Part shown: in pieces, positions 1 to 7,387 of the stretch
Numbering within the stretch: the first letter of the stretch is position 1
Layout: the number at the start of each line of letters is the position of its first letter
Origin: MGBC131033 sp910585655
GTDB taxonomy: Bacteria > Bacillota > Clostridia > Lachnospirales > Lachnospiraceae
DNA: 64,000 nt
Direction of reading: 5' to 3'
Assembly (NCBI GenBank): GCA_949502025.1
Contig: CATBCG010000087.1
Span: 1-64,000 of the forward strand
Made by a program: the position numbers and the translations under genes
The notes under the pieces: generated by a model
Seen by the model: only the letters and a program-made list of their open reading frames with translations
The model's database searches: none
Told to the model about the DNA's origin: nothing

Positions 1-121
1 CCAACATTCACAGAGTTTTATCTGAAAGTATGTGAAAACTAAAGAACCGCCGTATACGGAACCGTACGTACGGTGGTGTGGGAGGTCGGTAGATAAAATA
101 ATTATCTACCTCCTACCCGAT
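1..121 (+). mobile_element. 3' end of a bacterial group II intron (domains V and VI)
   Basis: Only the last part of the intron is in the window. Domain V can be folded at 46-77: a 9-bp lower stem (46-54 with 69-77), a two-base CG bulge at 67-68, and a 4-bp upper stem (55-58 with 63-66) with a GAAC loop. The triad at the base reads CGC, a known variant of the AGC catalytic triad. Domain VI follows at 80-118: GGG/CCC, AGG/CCT and a 9-bp stem (88-96 with 102-110), leaving A115 unpaired. It lies seven bases from the end, as expected for the branch-point adenosine. The intron should end at GAT, position 121, matching the CTAC(T/C)CGAT end common in bacterial introns. The intron-encoded reverse transcriptase would lie left of the window. 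The downstream exon is an intergenic hairpin repeat that elsewhere follows a terminator, which suggests a class C intron. Confidence 0.85.
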
Positions 122-186
122 TATGATAGGAAAGTTCTCCAAATTCCCTTATGATACAAAAGCCCTCCGAAGAAGTTCTGTTTCAG
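122..186 (+). repeat. Interspersed hairpin repeat, copy A (truncated)
   Basis: This stretch matches the start of the repeat seen more fully at 48622-48790 and 49781-49945: TATGATAGGAAAGTTCTCC, then a variant of the second arm, then ATACAAAAGCCCTCCG. The right arm of the first hairpin has diverged and no longer pairs well. The group II intron ends exactly at its left edge, so the terminator that normally precedes the repeat would be on the far side of the intron. Confidence 0.75.
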
Positions 187-219
187 ATCAGTAGGATACA
201 ATATTCTTGTTTAATTTCA

Positions 220-260
220 TTGACAATACTTCTGTTTTGTCATAAAATAACATATGTTAT
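220..260 (+). promoter_or_regulatory. Promoter and likely operator of the TetR/ABC-2 operon
   Basis: A consensus -35 TTGACA (220-225) and a -10 TAAAAT (243-248) are 17 bases apart. Overlapping the -10 is a perfect 14-bp palindrome, ATAACATATGTTAT (247-260). Its position would let a bound repressor block transcription, so it is a good candidate for the autoregulatory site of the TetR protein encoded next. The operator role is inference. Confidence 0.75.
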
Positions 261-289
261 ATAACAAACAGTTGGGAAAGGAGACGACG

Positions 290-850
290 ATGCCGCCGGC
301 AAAAAAGATACAAAAAGAAGCGATTCTGGAAACTGCCTATGAACTGGCTAAGGCGGAGGGACTGGAAACGTTAAATGCCAGAAGAATTGCAAAGGAACTA
401 GCCTGTTCGACGCAGCCGATCTATCATAATTTTGCTACGATGGAGGAGTTGAAAGAGGAGGTAGTCAAACAGATTTATCAGACCTATGTTTCCTATATAC
501 AAAAAGGAATGCAGGAAGAAAAGGCATATTTGGGAGTGGGGTTGGCGTATATCCATTTTGCCAAAGATTATCCGTATTTTTTTCGGACGCTTTTTATGAA
601 AGAAAGCGGGCGGCTTCCCCTGGATTTTATTCAAAATGATTCGATGGGAAAAGGCGTGCTGAGGCAAGGACAGATTTTTTCGGGGCTGACCGAGGAACAA
701 ATGAAGGCCTTTCATCTAAAGGTCTGGATTTTTACGCATGGTCTGGCGGTTTTGGCTGCTGACCGTACGGTACGGTTTACGGATCGGGAAATCAGAGAGC
801 TGCTTGCCTCTACCACCAGAGAATTGCTGGCAGGCTTTCAAAAAACATAA
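290..850 (+). CDS. TetR/AcrR family transcriptional regulator
   Basis: A 186-residue one-component regulator. The N-terminal TetR DNA-binding domain (about residues 8-55) contains the helix-turn-helix around ARRIAKELACSTQPIYHNF, and the C-terminal half is the variable ligand-binding/dimerisation region. The ATG at 290 is chosen over the upstream ATG at 254 because GGGAAAGGAG lies just before it, while 254 lies inside the palindrome and has no ribosome site. It is followed after 13 bases by an ABC-2 exporter, so it most likely represses that exporter and itself and is released by a transported toxic compound. The ligand cannot be told from the sequence. Confidence 0.9.
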   Translation: MPPAKKIQKEAILETAYELAKAEGLETLNARRIAKELACSTQPIYHNFATMEELKEEVVKQIYQTYVSYIQKGMQEEKAYLGVGLAYIHFAKDYPYFFRTLFMKESGRLPLDFIQNDSMGKGVLRQGQIFSGLTEEQMKAFHLKVWIFTHGLAVLAADRTVRFTDREIRELLASTTRELLAGFQKT

Positions 851-863
851 TAGGGAGTAGAAT

Positions 864-1802
864 ATGGAACATATTATTGAAGTAAAGCATTTGACAAAGG
901 AGTATAAACAGCTAAAGGCGGTAGACGATTTGTCCTTTGAGGTCAGGGAAGGGGAAATTCTCGGCTTGCTTGGACCGAACGGAAGCGGAAAGTCTACGAC
1001 GATAAATTGTATTCTGTCGCTGTTAAACTTTAGCAGTGGAAGCATCCGGATTTTTGGCAGTGAAATGAAACCGGACGCCTATGAGATCAAACGTAAAATC
1101 GGGGTCGTGTTTCAGGATGTAGCGGTATTTGACGAGCTGACAGTCTATGAGAACATCGACTATTTTTGCGGGCTGTATGTCCGGGATAAGGCGATAAGAG
1201 AGCAAGATATCAAAGAGGCGGTAGAATTGGTAGGGCTAAAGGAGTATCAGAAGTTTCGTCCAAAACAGCTCTCCGGCGGATTGCTGCGGCGTTTAAATAT
1301 CGCCTGTGGAATTGCCCATAAGCCAAAGCTGATTTTTCTTGACGAGCCGACGGTAGCAGTCGATCCGCAAAGCCGCAACAATATCCTTGACGGGATGAAG
1401 ATACTAAGAGAGAGTGGCGCTACGATTGTTTATACAACGCATTATATGGAAGAAGTAGAGCTGCTCTGCGACCGGGTGATCATCCTTGATAAAGGAAAGG
1501 TATTAGCAAGCGGAACGTGCGACGAGCTAAAGGAGCTGGCGAAAATAGAGGAAAAGGTAACGGTGGAGGTGACAGGACTAAAGCAGGCTTATATAGAGGA
1601 AATACAGGGCTTTGAACAAGTAGACCGTGTTTCCTATGACGGGAGTTCCCTAGTGGTGCATTATCAGAAGGGGAAAAACAACCTGTTGGAGTTTATAGAA
1701 TACTTAAAGACAAAGGAAATCCGTTACAGCAAAATTTATTCGGAACGACCGACCTTAAACGACGTGTTTTTGGATTTGACTGGAAAGGAGCTGCGGGACT
1801 AA
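864..1802 (+). CDS. ABC-2 exporter ATP-binding protein
   Basis: A 312-residue cytoplasmic ATPase of the DrrA/CcmA type. Visible motifs: Walker A GPNGSGKST (residues 37-45), Q-loop region VVFQDV, signature LSGGLLRR (about 136-143), Walker B LIFLDEPT (about 156-163) and an H-loop TTHYMEE. The C-terminal extension of about 90 residues after the nucleotide-binding domain is common in drug-export ATPases. It sits between the TetR gene and two permease genes; the first permease starts at the base after its stop codon, so the three are co-translated. It should power export by a heterodimer of the two permeases. Substrate is unknown (drug, peptide or bacteriocin are all possible). Confidence 0.93.
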   Translation: MEHIIEVKHLTKEYKQLKAVDDLSFEVREGEILGLLGPNGSGKSTTINCILSLLNFSSGSIRIFGSEMKPDAYEIKRKIGVVFQDVAVFDELTVYENIDYFCGLYVRDKAIREQDIKEAVELVGLKEYQKFRPKQLSGGLLRRLNIACGIAHKPKLIFLDEPTVAVDPQSRNNILDGMKILRESGATIVYTTHYMEEVELLCDRVIILDKGKVLASGTCDELKELAKIEEKVTVEVTGLKQAYIEEIQGFEQVDRVSYDGSSLVVHYQKGKNNLLEFIEYLKTKEIRYSKIYSERPTLNDVFLDLTGKELRD

Positions 1803-2975
1803 ATGCTGTTACACAATTTTTATTATGCCCTGCGCGTGCTGTTCCGGGATCGGATACTGATTTTTTGGACTTATGCCTTCCCGATTATTTTAGGGACATT
1901 TTTCAGTCTGGCGTTTTCTAACATTGAAAACAGCGAACGGCTGGATGTCGTAAAGATTGCCGTTGTAGAAAACCAGGCGTTTCAAGAAAGTACGCTTTGG
2001 ACGGAGGCGCTTGCCGCCTTAAGCGAGGAAGGTGCAGAGGAACAGTTGTTTTCTACTCGTTATACGAGCGAGGAGGAAGCAGAGGAACTATTGGCAGAGA
2101 AGAAAATAGTCGGATACCTGAAGCTTTCAGAGGAGGAAGCGCAGGTGATCGTCTCTTCTAGCGGAATGGAAGAAACGGTATTTCAGTATGCCGTCGCTGA
2201 AATCATCCAGACAAAAGAACTGGTAGAACAGACAGTAGCATATCAGATACAGCAGGGAGTTATACCATCGGAGGAGCTGTTTGCCGGGCTTTATGAGGAG
2301 ATTTTGGAACAGACACAGACGGAAACAGGAATCCAGGACGTATCGGGCGAAAACCTCAGCTATACGATGGTAGAATTTTATACGTTGATTGCGATGACCT
2401 GTCTGTACGGTGGGCTGTTAGGAATGGTAGTGGTCAACCAAAACCTGGCAAATATGAGCCATAAAGGAAAACGAGTAGCGATAGGACCTGCAAAGAAGCA
2501 TTGGGTGATTTTGGGCAGTACCTTGGCAAGCTATGTGGCACAGCTTTTGGGAGTCACGCTGTTGTTTGCCTATACGGTTTTTGCGCTGAACGTGGACTAT
2601 GGGAGTCGTCTGCCGTTGATCGTACTGATTACCCTGGTCGGCTGTCTGGCGGGACTGGCAATGGGGATTGCAGTGGCTGTGTTGATAAAGGTCAGTGAAA
2701 ATACCAAAACCGGTATAATGTTATCGGTAACGCTGTTAGGTTGTTTTTTATCCGGGATGATGGGAATCAGCATGAAATATATAGTGGATAAAAATTTGCC
2801 GCTTCTTAACCGGATCAATCCGGCAAATATGATTACGGACGGTTTGTACGCGCTGTATTATTACGATACGCTCGATCGCTATTGGTTTAATATCATAAGT
2901 CTTTTGGTGTTTGCCGGTCTTTTGCTGACAGCGGCTATCTTCGGGCTAAGGAGGCAGAGATATGACAGTATTTAA
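1803..2975 (+). CDS. ABC-2 type transporter permease (first subunit)
   Basis: A 390-residue integral membrane protein. One N-terminal membrane segment (about residues 18-38) is followed by a large hydrophilic, Glu-rich extracytoplasmic domain (about 45-190), then five further hydrophobic segments to residue 380. This is the usual ABC-2 permease topology with the expanded first loop (ABC2_membrane_3 type). The start codon directly follows the stop of the ATPase gene. The last 14 bases overlap the next permease gene, which points to strict co-expression and probably a heterodimeric membrane part. Confidence 0.88.
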   Translation: MLLHNFYYALRVLFRDRILIFWTYAFPIILGTFFSLAFSNIENSERLDVVKIAVVENQAFQESTLWTEALAALSEEGAEEQLFSTRYTSEEEAEELLAEKKIVGYLKLSEEEAQVIVSSSGMEETVFQYAVAEIIQTKELVEQTVAYQIQQGVIPSEELFAGLYEEILEQTQTETGIQDVSGENLSYTMVEFYTLIAMTCLYGGLLGMVVVNQNLANMSHKGKRVAIGPAKKHWVILGSTLASYVAQLLGVTLLFAYTVFALNVDYGSRLPLIVLITLVGCLAGLAMGIAVAVLIKVSENTKTGIMLSVTLLGCFLSGMMGISMKYIVDKNLPLLNRINPANMITDGLYALYYYDTLDRYWFNIISLLVFAGLLLTAAIFGLRRQRYDSI

Positions 2976-4137
2976 AGCGGTTTTAAAGGTGCTGTGGCAA
3001 TGCAAAGCGGTGGTTTTACTTTATACGATATGCTTGGTTGGCTTTGCCGCTTTTCAGATGCAGACAGAGAAACAAACCAGCGGCTTCTTGGCAGACCGTC
3101 CGGATATTTTGCTCATCAATCAGGATACCGAGACGAGTGTGGATAACAGGCTTTCGGAGGGACTGGCGGCTTATTTAACAAAACATTGCGAGGTAGCAAA
3201 CATCCAAGGAGAGGACGCAATAAGCGACGCGCTTTTTTACCGGGAGATCAGTTATATTGTAAAGATTCCGGAGCGGTACGGTGAGGAGTTTTTAGCGTAT
3301 GCGAAGGGTGAGGCAGAACAGGAGCCAGTATTGGAAATCCGTAGCACCGGCGATCAGGAAGCCTCCTATGCCCAGATGCTTCTTTCCCGCTATCTGCGGG
3401 TGGCAAGAGTCTATGGAGCGTATGCCAAAAACGAACAGGAGTTAGTAAAGCAGATTGCGGATACTCTGAAAAAACAGGTTTCGGTAGAGCTTGCCTCCCA
3501 TCTGGATACAAACGGTCTTTCCAAAGCTACGTTCTTTTACAATTTTTTGAATTACAGCTTGTTGGCAGGCTGCATTTATGTTATATGTTTGGTGCTTGCA
3601 AGCTTTCGCGAAGAGAAAATCCGTAAGCGGACAATCGTCAGTAGTATGGATTACCGGAAATTTAACCGGATTTTACTGCTCTCAAACGGATTGTTTGCTT
3701 TGGGCTTGTGGGTGGTGTATGTCTTGTTGAGTCTGCTACTGGTAGGGAACGTTCTTTTGAGCAGACAAGGACTGCTTTACCTGGCAAATTCCTTTGCCTT
3801 TTTACTTTGTACACTGACGATTGCCTTTTTGATTGGAACTTTGGTAAAAAACAAAAACGCCGTCAATGGAATCGTCAACGTAGTGGCGCTTGGATCAAGC
3901 TTTTTGTGCGGGGCGTTTGTTCCTGTTCAAATGCTGCCAAAGTCTGTATTGTGGGCAGCGCATATCCTTCCGTCGTATTGGTATATCAAAACCAATGAAT
4001 ATGTGAAAAAGATGGAAACCGTAAACCTGGAAACGTTACGACCTGTGTTGGAAAATATGGGAGTTTTACTGGGCTTTGCCTTGGTATTTATATTGGCGGC
4101 AAACGGAGTGTCAAGACGGATGAGAAAGATTGGATAG
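2962..4137 (+). CDS. ABC-2 type transporter permease (second subunit)
   Basis: A 391-residue protein of the same architecture as its upstream neighbour: one membrane segment near residues 12-30, a hydrophilic domain to about residue 185, then a cluster of five membrane segments ending in a basic tail (SRRMRKIG). AGGAGGCAGAG just before the ATG is a strong ribosome site inside the end of the preceding gene. Similar length and topology make a permease heterodimer the simplest model. A strong Rho-independent terminator closes the operon 20 bases downstream. Confidence 0.88.
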   Translation: MTVFKAVLKVLWQCKAVVLLYTICLVGFAAFQMQTEKQTSGFLADRPDILLINQDTETSVDNRLSEGLAAYLTKHCEVANIQGEDAISDALFYREISYIVKIPERYGEEFLAYAKGEAEQEPVLEIRSTGDQEASYAQMLLSRYLRVARVYGAYAKNEQELVKQIADTLKKQVSVELASHLDTNGLSKATFFYNFLNYSLLAGCIYVICLVLASFREEKIRKRTIVSSMDYRKFNRILLLSNGLFALGLWVVYVLLSLLLVGNVLLSRQGLLYLANSFAFLLCTLTIAFLIGTLVKNKNAVNGIVNVVALGSSFLCGAFVPVQMLPKSVLWAAHILPSYWYIKTNEYVKKMETVNLETLRPVLENMGVLLGFALVFILAANGVSRRMRKIG

Positions 4138-4156
4138 ATAAAAAAGAACGGAAGCG

Positions 4157-4191
4157 GCAGCTAAGCCAGGAATCTGGTTTAGCTGCTTTTT
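4157..4191 (+). terminator. Rho-independent terminator of the TetR/ABC-2 operon
   Basis: A 12-bp stem (4157-4168 with 4175-4186, one G-U pair) with a short loop is followed by a run of T residues (4187-4191). Confidence 0.88.
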
Positions 4192-4214
4192 GTATGATAT
4201 AATATAATTTAATA

Positions 4215-4265
4215 TTGACAATAGTGTGTGATATACAGTATAATGAATTCAACAATAATATTATT
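4215..4265 (+). promoter_or_regulatory. Promoter and palindromic site of the padR gene
   Basis: TTGACA (4215-4220) and a perfect TATAAT (4239-4244) are 18 bases apart. A perfect 12-bp palindrome, AATAATATTATT (4254-4265), lies between the start of transcription and the ribosome site and could be the PadR autoregulatory operator. The promoter is clear; the operator is inferred. Confidence 0.75.
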
Positions 4266-4288
4266 ATAACAGTAAGGAGGGAGATCGT

Positions 4289-4639
4289 ATGGGGGAAGGA
4301 CGTGATTTGCTGGAAGGATTGCTGCTGGAGCTGCGTAGAGGCGTGCTGGTGCTTTCTGTTCTCAGTCAGATGGGAGAAGCAAAGTATGGCTATGCTTTGG
4401 TGCAGAACTTGGAGGAGCAGGGAGTCAGCATCGATCCAAATACCTTATATCCGCTGTTAAGGCGTCTGGAGAAGCAGGGGCTTTTAGAAAGTAGCTGGGA
4501 GACGAGCGGAACAAAGCCCAGGAAATATTATAAAAGGACAATCGAAGGCGACCGTATCTTTGAGAAGCTAAAAGAGCAGTGGAGAGTGATGGCAGATGGA
4601 ATGGAACAGCTATTGGGAAAGTCGGAAAAGGAAGACTGA
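4289..4639 (+). CDS. PadR family transcriptional regulator
   Basis: A 116-residue winged-helix regulator. The PadR signature is plain: GYALVQNLEEQGVSIDPNTLYPLLRRLEKQGLL, then a wing (SGTKPRKYYKRT) and a short C-terminal helix, as in the small PadR-s2 subfamily. The ATG at 4289 has AAGGAGGGAG at good distance, so an upstream ATG at 4215 inside the promoter is rejected. The next gene encodes a HAAS-domain membrane protein, and PadR/HAAS pairs are a common arrangement in Clostridia where the HAAS protein is thought to signal with the regulator. Confidence 0.92.
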   Translation: MGEGRDLLEGLLLELRRGVLVLSVLSQMGEAKYGYALVQNLEEQGVSIDPNTLYPLLRRLEKQGLLESSWETSGTKPRKYYKRTIEGDRIFEKLKEQWRVMADGMEQLLGKSEKED

Positions 4640-4669
4640 TAATCAGGGAGATAGAAAGGAAGGATAATC

Positions 4670-5794
4670 ATGACAGAACAGGACAGAGATTGGATGGAGC
4701 GTTATATTTATCAGGTAGTACGCCGCCTGCCGAAAAACCAGCGAGAGGAAATTCGCTTGGAGCTGCGGGAGCTGATAGAGGATATGTGGGAGCAGTCCAA
4801 AGATATGACGGGGGTGTTAAAGGAACTGGGTGATCCGATAGAGTTTGCGAAGCAATACCGGGGAAACGGAGGATATGTGATTGGACCGGAATATTACGAT
4901 ACGTATTTCTGGTTGTTAAAGGTAGTTCTTCTTTGTTCGCTGATTCCGGTAGTGGTATTTGGTCTTTTTGAAACCTTTTATGAAGGCTTTAGCGGCGTGG
5001 ATTTGCAGACGACAGGCGATTGGGTACGGGCGATTACCAAAACCATCGCGGGCGGACTGGGAAGCGTAATAGCAAACGTAATGATTTCCGGTCTGGGTGG
5101 AATCGGAAGCGTAACACTGATTTTTCTTTTTTTAGAACGCAAAGAGATACGGCTGGAAGGGTTAGAAGGAGCGATTTCGACAGAGAAACTATTTGGGACA
5201 GGAGCTGCCAGCAGGGCAGAAGGGGTGGCAGAAACAGAGAAAGCGGCTGCCTGGACGCCGGAAGCGCTTTCTCCGCTGCCGGATAAAAGAGCGATGATAA
5301 ACCGGGGCGATACGATAGTAGGAATTGTCTTTCTGGTGCTGTTAAGCGTGCTTTTGATTTTTGCGCCAAAAGTATTTTCCGCGTTTCTTATGATAGAAGA
5401 AGAACTGGTGATCGTTCCGTTTTTTAACTTGGGCAAATGGCAGTTGATTCTTCCGTTTTTCCTGGCAAGTCTGCTGGTTGGTCTGGCAGATGAGATTGTA
5501 AAACTGGTAGTAGGGGTATACAATCGGGTGGTGCTGATCAGCGCGGTTGTCAGCAATGTTCTCCAGATTATTTTGGGTTTTTTGCTGCTGCTGGTATTTC
5601 CGTTTTGGAACCCGAATTTTACAAGCGAGCTTTCCTCGTATGTAACAGGAGAACCGGAGCGGTTCTGGCATGCGTTTCTTTCCTGGGACGGGAGAAAGGC
5701 GTCGCTTGTGATTTTGGTTATTTTGTGTATCATCGCACTGGCGGAAATAGGAGTGACAGCCTATAAAACCATCCAATACGAAAAGAAGAATTAG
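4670..5794 (+). CDS. HAAS signalling domain-containing membrane protein
   Basis: A 374-residue membrane protein. The N-terminal 60 residues (YIYQVVRRLPKNQREEIRLE and following) are a soluble HAAS/DUF1700-type helical domain, which is repeatedly found next to PadR regulators. The rest holds about six to seven hydrophobic segments (near residues 85-105, 120-150, 210-230, 250-285, 295-315, 340-365). A charged, Ala/Glu-rich cytoplasmic loop lies near 170-205. GAAAGGAAGGA precedes the ATG. It is the target or sensor partner of the PadR protein 30 bases upstream. Function beyond that is not known. Confidence 0.82.
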   Translation: MTEQDRDWMERYIYQVVRRLPKNQREEIRLELRELIEDMWEQSKDMTGVLKELGDPIEFAKQYRGNGGYVIGPEYYDTYFWLLKVVLLCSLIPVVVFGLFETFYEGFSGVDLQTTGDWVRAITKTIAGGLGSVIANVMISGLGGIGSVTLIFLFLERKEIRLEGLEGAISTEKLFGTGAASRAEGVAETEKAAAWTPEALSPLPDKRAMINRGDTIVGIVFLVLLSVLLIFAPKVFSAFLMIEEELVIVPFFNLGKWQLILPFFLASLLVGLADEIVKLVVGVYNRVVLISAVVSNVLQIILGFLLLLVFPFWNPNFTSELSSYVTGEPERFWHAFLSWDGRKASLVILVILCIIALAEIGVTAYKTIQYEKKN

Positions 5795-5798
5795 GCGT

Positions 5799-6485
5799 TT
5801 AGGCAAACTGCTTTACCTGATCCATCGCCTTTTTGACAGGCGGAAGGAAAAGAAGCATCAAGGTAACGACGGCTTCCGGGACAAGATAAGCGGCGTTATA
5901 CGCCAGGGAATAAGGGAGAGGAGCCCAACCTTCCCAGGCGTAGGCGCCGAAAAACAGCCAGCCGGAAAGGACGGCAAACATATAACGCCCTAAGACGCCG
6001 ACCAGATACCCTTTGATCAGACCATGTTTGGAGTTCCAGAAAAAACCGGACAGACCGAGCGCGCCGAAAGCCAGTGGATAATCGACCAGAACCTGTAGCG
6101 GAAATACGATATAAGGACCGGTAACAAGCTGCAGCAGCCCGTAAGCCAGTCCGGTAGTCAGGCTAATCCGCGGTCCATACCAATAGCCGATCAGACAGAC
6201 AAAGAGCATACTGCAAAGGGTGATAGAACCGCCAAAGGGAAAGGTATAGACTTTGATAAAAGAAGTGACGACGGAAAGCGCGACGGCAGCAGAGCAAAAC
6301 ACAAGTTGTTTTGTCTCAAAGCGAACGCCGCGGGAGCGTCTGGCAAAAAGCGCTGCCGGAATCAGAATCAATGCCAGCATCAAAAGAAGAATAGCAGCAT
6401 AGCCGAGTGGAGTAAGGTGGTAGATAATACCACCGTAGCCGTCGTCTGCCGGAACGGCAAAGAATGATAAGACACTTAAAAACAT
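5799..6485 (-). CDS. thiT: Thiamine transporter, ECF S component ThiT (YuaJ family)
   Basis: A 228-residue hydrophobic protein with about six membrane helices that binds thiamine and docks onto the shared energy-coupling module (EcfA/A'/T) encoded elsewhere. The family-typical stretches SFIKVYTFPFGGSITLCSML, the central YGLLQLVTGPY segment and a GxxGRYxxxxxSGxxFFG-like stretch (residues about 160-180) are all present. It is longer than the usual ThiT because of an extra N-terminal hydrophobic segment. A TPP riboswitch sits in its leader, which independently supports thiamine as substrate. AAGGAGG precedes the ATG. It converges tightly with the HAAS gene: only four bases separate the two stop codons. 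Confidence 0.93.
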   Translation of the reverse strand: MFLSVLSFFAVPADDGYGGIIYHLTPLGYAAILLLMLALILIPAALFARRSRGVRFETKQLVFCSAAVALSVVTSFIKVYTFPFGGSITLCSMLFVCLIGYWYGPRISLTTGLAYGLLQLVTGPYIVFPLQVLVDYPLAFGALGLSGFFWNSKHGLIKGYLVGVLGRYMFAVLSGWLFFGAYAWEGWAPLPYSLAYNAAYLVPEAVVTLMLLFLPPVKKAMDQVKQFA

Positions 6486-6491
6486 AAAAAA

Positions 6492-6513
6492 CCTCCTTGT
6501 CTGCGCAAAGAGG
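6492..6513 (-). promoter_or_regulatory. Shine-Dalgarno-sequestering hairpin of the thiT leader
   Basis: Read on the minus strand, CCTCTTTG (6513-6506) can pair over all eight positions (one G-U) with CAAGGAGG (6499-6492), which contains the thiT ribosome site. The loop is six bases. The bases just upstream (GGCCCC) can instead pair with the GGGGC at the aptamer 5' side, so folding of the TPP aptamer probably controls access to the ribosome site. The switching model is inference; the pairing is visible. Confidence 0.65.
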
Positions 6514-6519
6514 GGCCTT

Positions 6520-6618
6520 GTAACAATGCTTCCTTACGCCGGTACTAACCGGATCAAGTAATAAGGGTCGGCAGCTTTTTTTCTGCCTCTCAGCCTGAAG
6601 GCGCCCCTAGCGTCTTAT
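6520..6618 (-). promoter_or_regulatory. TPP (thiamine pyrophosphate) riboswitch
   Basis: On the minus strand the leader carries the conserved THI-box elements in order: AGGGGCGCC, GGCTGAGA, GACCCTT, CTTGATCCGGTTAGTACCGG and GCGTAAGGAAGC. These are the P2-P3 and P4-P5 helices with their ligand-contacting loops. An optional P3a stem (GGCAG/CTGCC) is also visible. It precedes thiT and should shut off its expression when TPP is abundant. No terminator is seen between aptamer and gene, so control at translation is likely. Confidence 0.95.
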
Positions 6619-6642
6619 GATATTGTATAATTTACATATGCC

Positions 6643-6671
6643 ACTATAGCAGAAAGAAAAAAAGAAGTCAA
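6643..6671 (-). promoter_or_regulatory. thiT promoter
   Basis: On the minus strand TTGACT (6671-6666) and TATAGT (6648-6643) are separated by 17 bases, placing transcription start roughly 20 bases before the riboswitch. Confidence 0.7.
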
Positions 6672-6690
6672 GAAAATTTGAAAATTCTGC

Positions 6691-6719
6691 TTGCAATTTA
6701 AAAATTCCTGTGCTATACT
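6691..6719 (+). promoter_or_regulatory. marR promoter
   Basis: TTGCAA (6691-6696) and TATACT (6714-6719) are 17 bases apart. The transcript would begin near 6727 and start with the palindrome and repeats described next. Confidence 0.7.
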
Positions 6720-6730
6720 AGACCTCGTGA

Positions 6731-6818
6731 GTTAGCTAGCTAATTATTAAGCAGTTAATCGTAAAGGTATTAACGGTCAAGAGGCTAACCATCAAAGGGC
6801 TAATTATACGAAAGGAGG
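6731..6818 (+). repeat. Palindrome and degenerate tandem repeats in the marR leader
   Basis: A perfect 12-bp palindrome, TTAGCTAGCTAA (6732-6743), is followed by about four imperfect units of 15-17 bases that each begin with (T)TAA(T/C) and end in an AAAGG-like run, the last supplying the marR ribosome site. The palindrome is well placed to be the MarR operator. The repeats may be extra half-sites or replication-slippage products. Confidence 0.5.
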
Positions 6819-6822
6819 AGTT

Positions 6823-7326
6823 ATGCGCTGGAAAGATTGGTTTGATAAACTGACATTGGGAGAACAGCTTAACCATTATTTCCGTCGATGCAACCATCTC
6901 CATAAACGGATTGTGGATAAAAATATGGTAAAGGCGGAAGTCTATGCGTCTCAGCATCGGATCTTGACGTTGTTAGACCATAAACCGATGATGTCCCAAA
7001 AGGAAATCGCCACCGTGATGGAGGTTTCGACGGCTACAGTTGCCGTTACCTTAAAAAAGATGGAAAAGAGCGGTTATGTGGAAAAAATTATGGACGACGA
7101 GGACAATCGGTTTAATAAAATCAAGGTTACGGAGCGGGGAAAAGAAATGATGCGCCAGGGCTTTGAGATTATGGAACGGATTGATCAGGCTACGGTGCAG
7201 GGCTTTACGGAAGAGGAATTAAAGCAGTTTACCGGCTTTATGGAACGGTATTATAAAAGACTAGAGGAAATGGTAGAGGTTGATTATACCGTGTCAAAAG
7301 AGACGGGCGATTCGCCGGATACATAA
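6823..7326 (+). CDS. MarR family transcriptional regulator
   Basis: A 167-residue winged-helix regulator. The DNA-binding core spans about residues 40-110: QKEIATVMEVSTATVAVTLKKMEKSGYVEK is the recognition helix-turn-helix and DDEDNRFNKIKVTERGKE the wing. The flanking helices would form the dimer interface. GAAAGGAGG precedes the ATG. It is followed by two ABC exporter half-genes and an aldo/keto reductase on the same strand, a frequent arrangement in which the MarR protein represses an efflux pump and is released by a small ligand. The C-terminal tail (EETGDSPDT-like) is not conserved in the family. Confidence 0.92.
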   Translation: MRWKDWFDKLTLGEQLNHYFRRCNHLHKRIVDKNMVKAEVYASQHRILTLLDHKPMMSQKEIATVMEVSTATVAVTLKKMEKSGYVEKIMDDEDNRFNKIKVTERGKEMMRQGFEIMERIDQATVQGFTEEELKQFTGFMERYYKRLEEMVEVDYTVSKETGDSPDT

Positions 7327-7387
7327 GTCGGCGGACGTAGGAATAATAAAAAGAAAGCAAAGAAAAAGAGAGGAGAGCATACGACAC

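Noticed and set aside
4978..5733. Long minus-strand frame opposite the HAAS-domain gene
   Set aside because: The plus-strand frame has a clear domain, start and operon context; the antisense frame has no motif or ribosome site.
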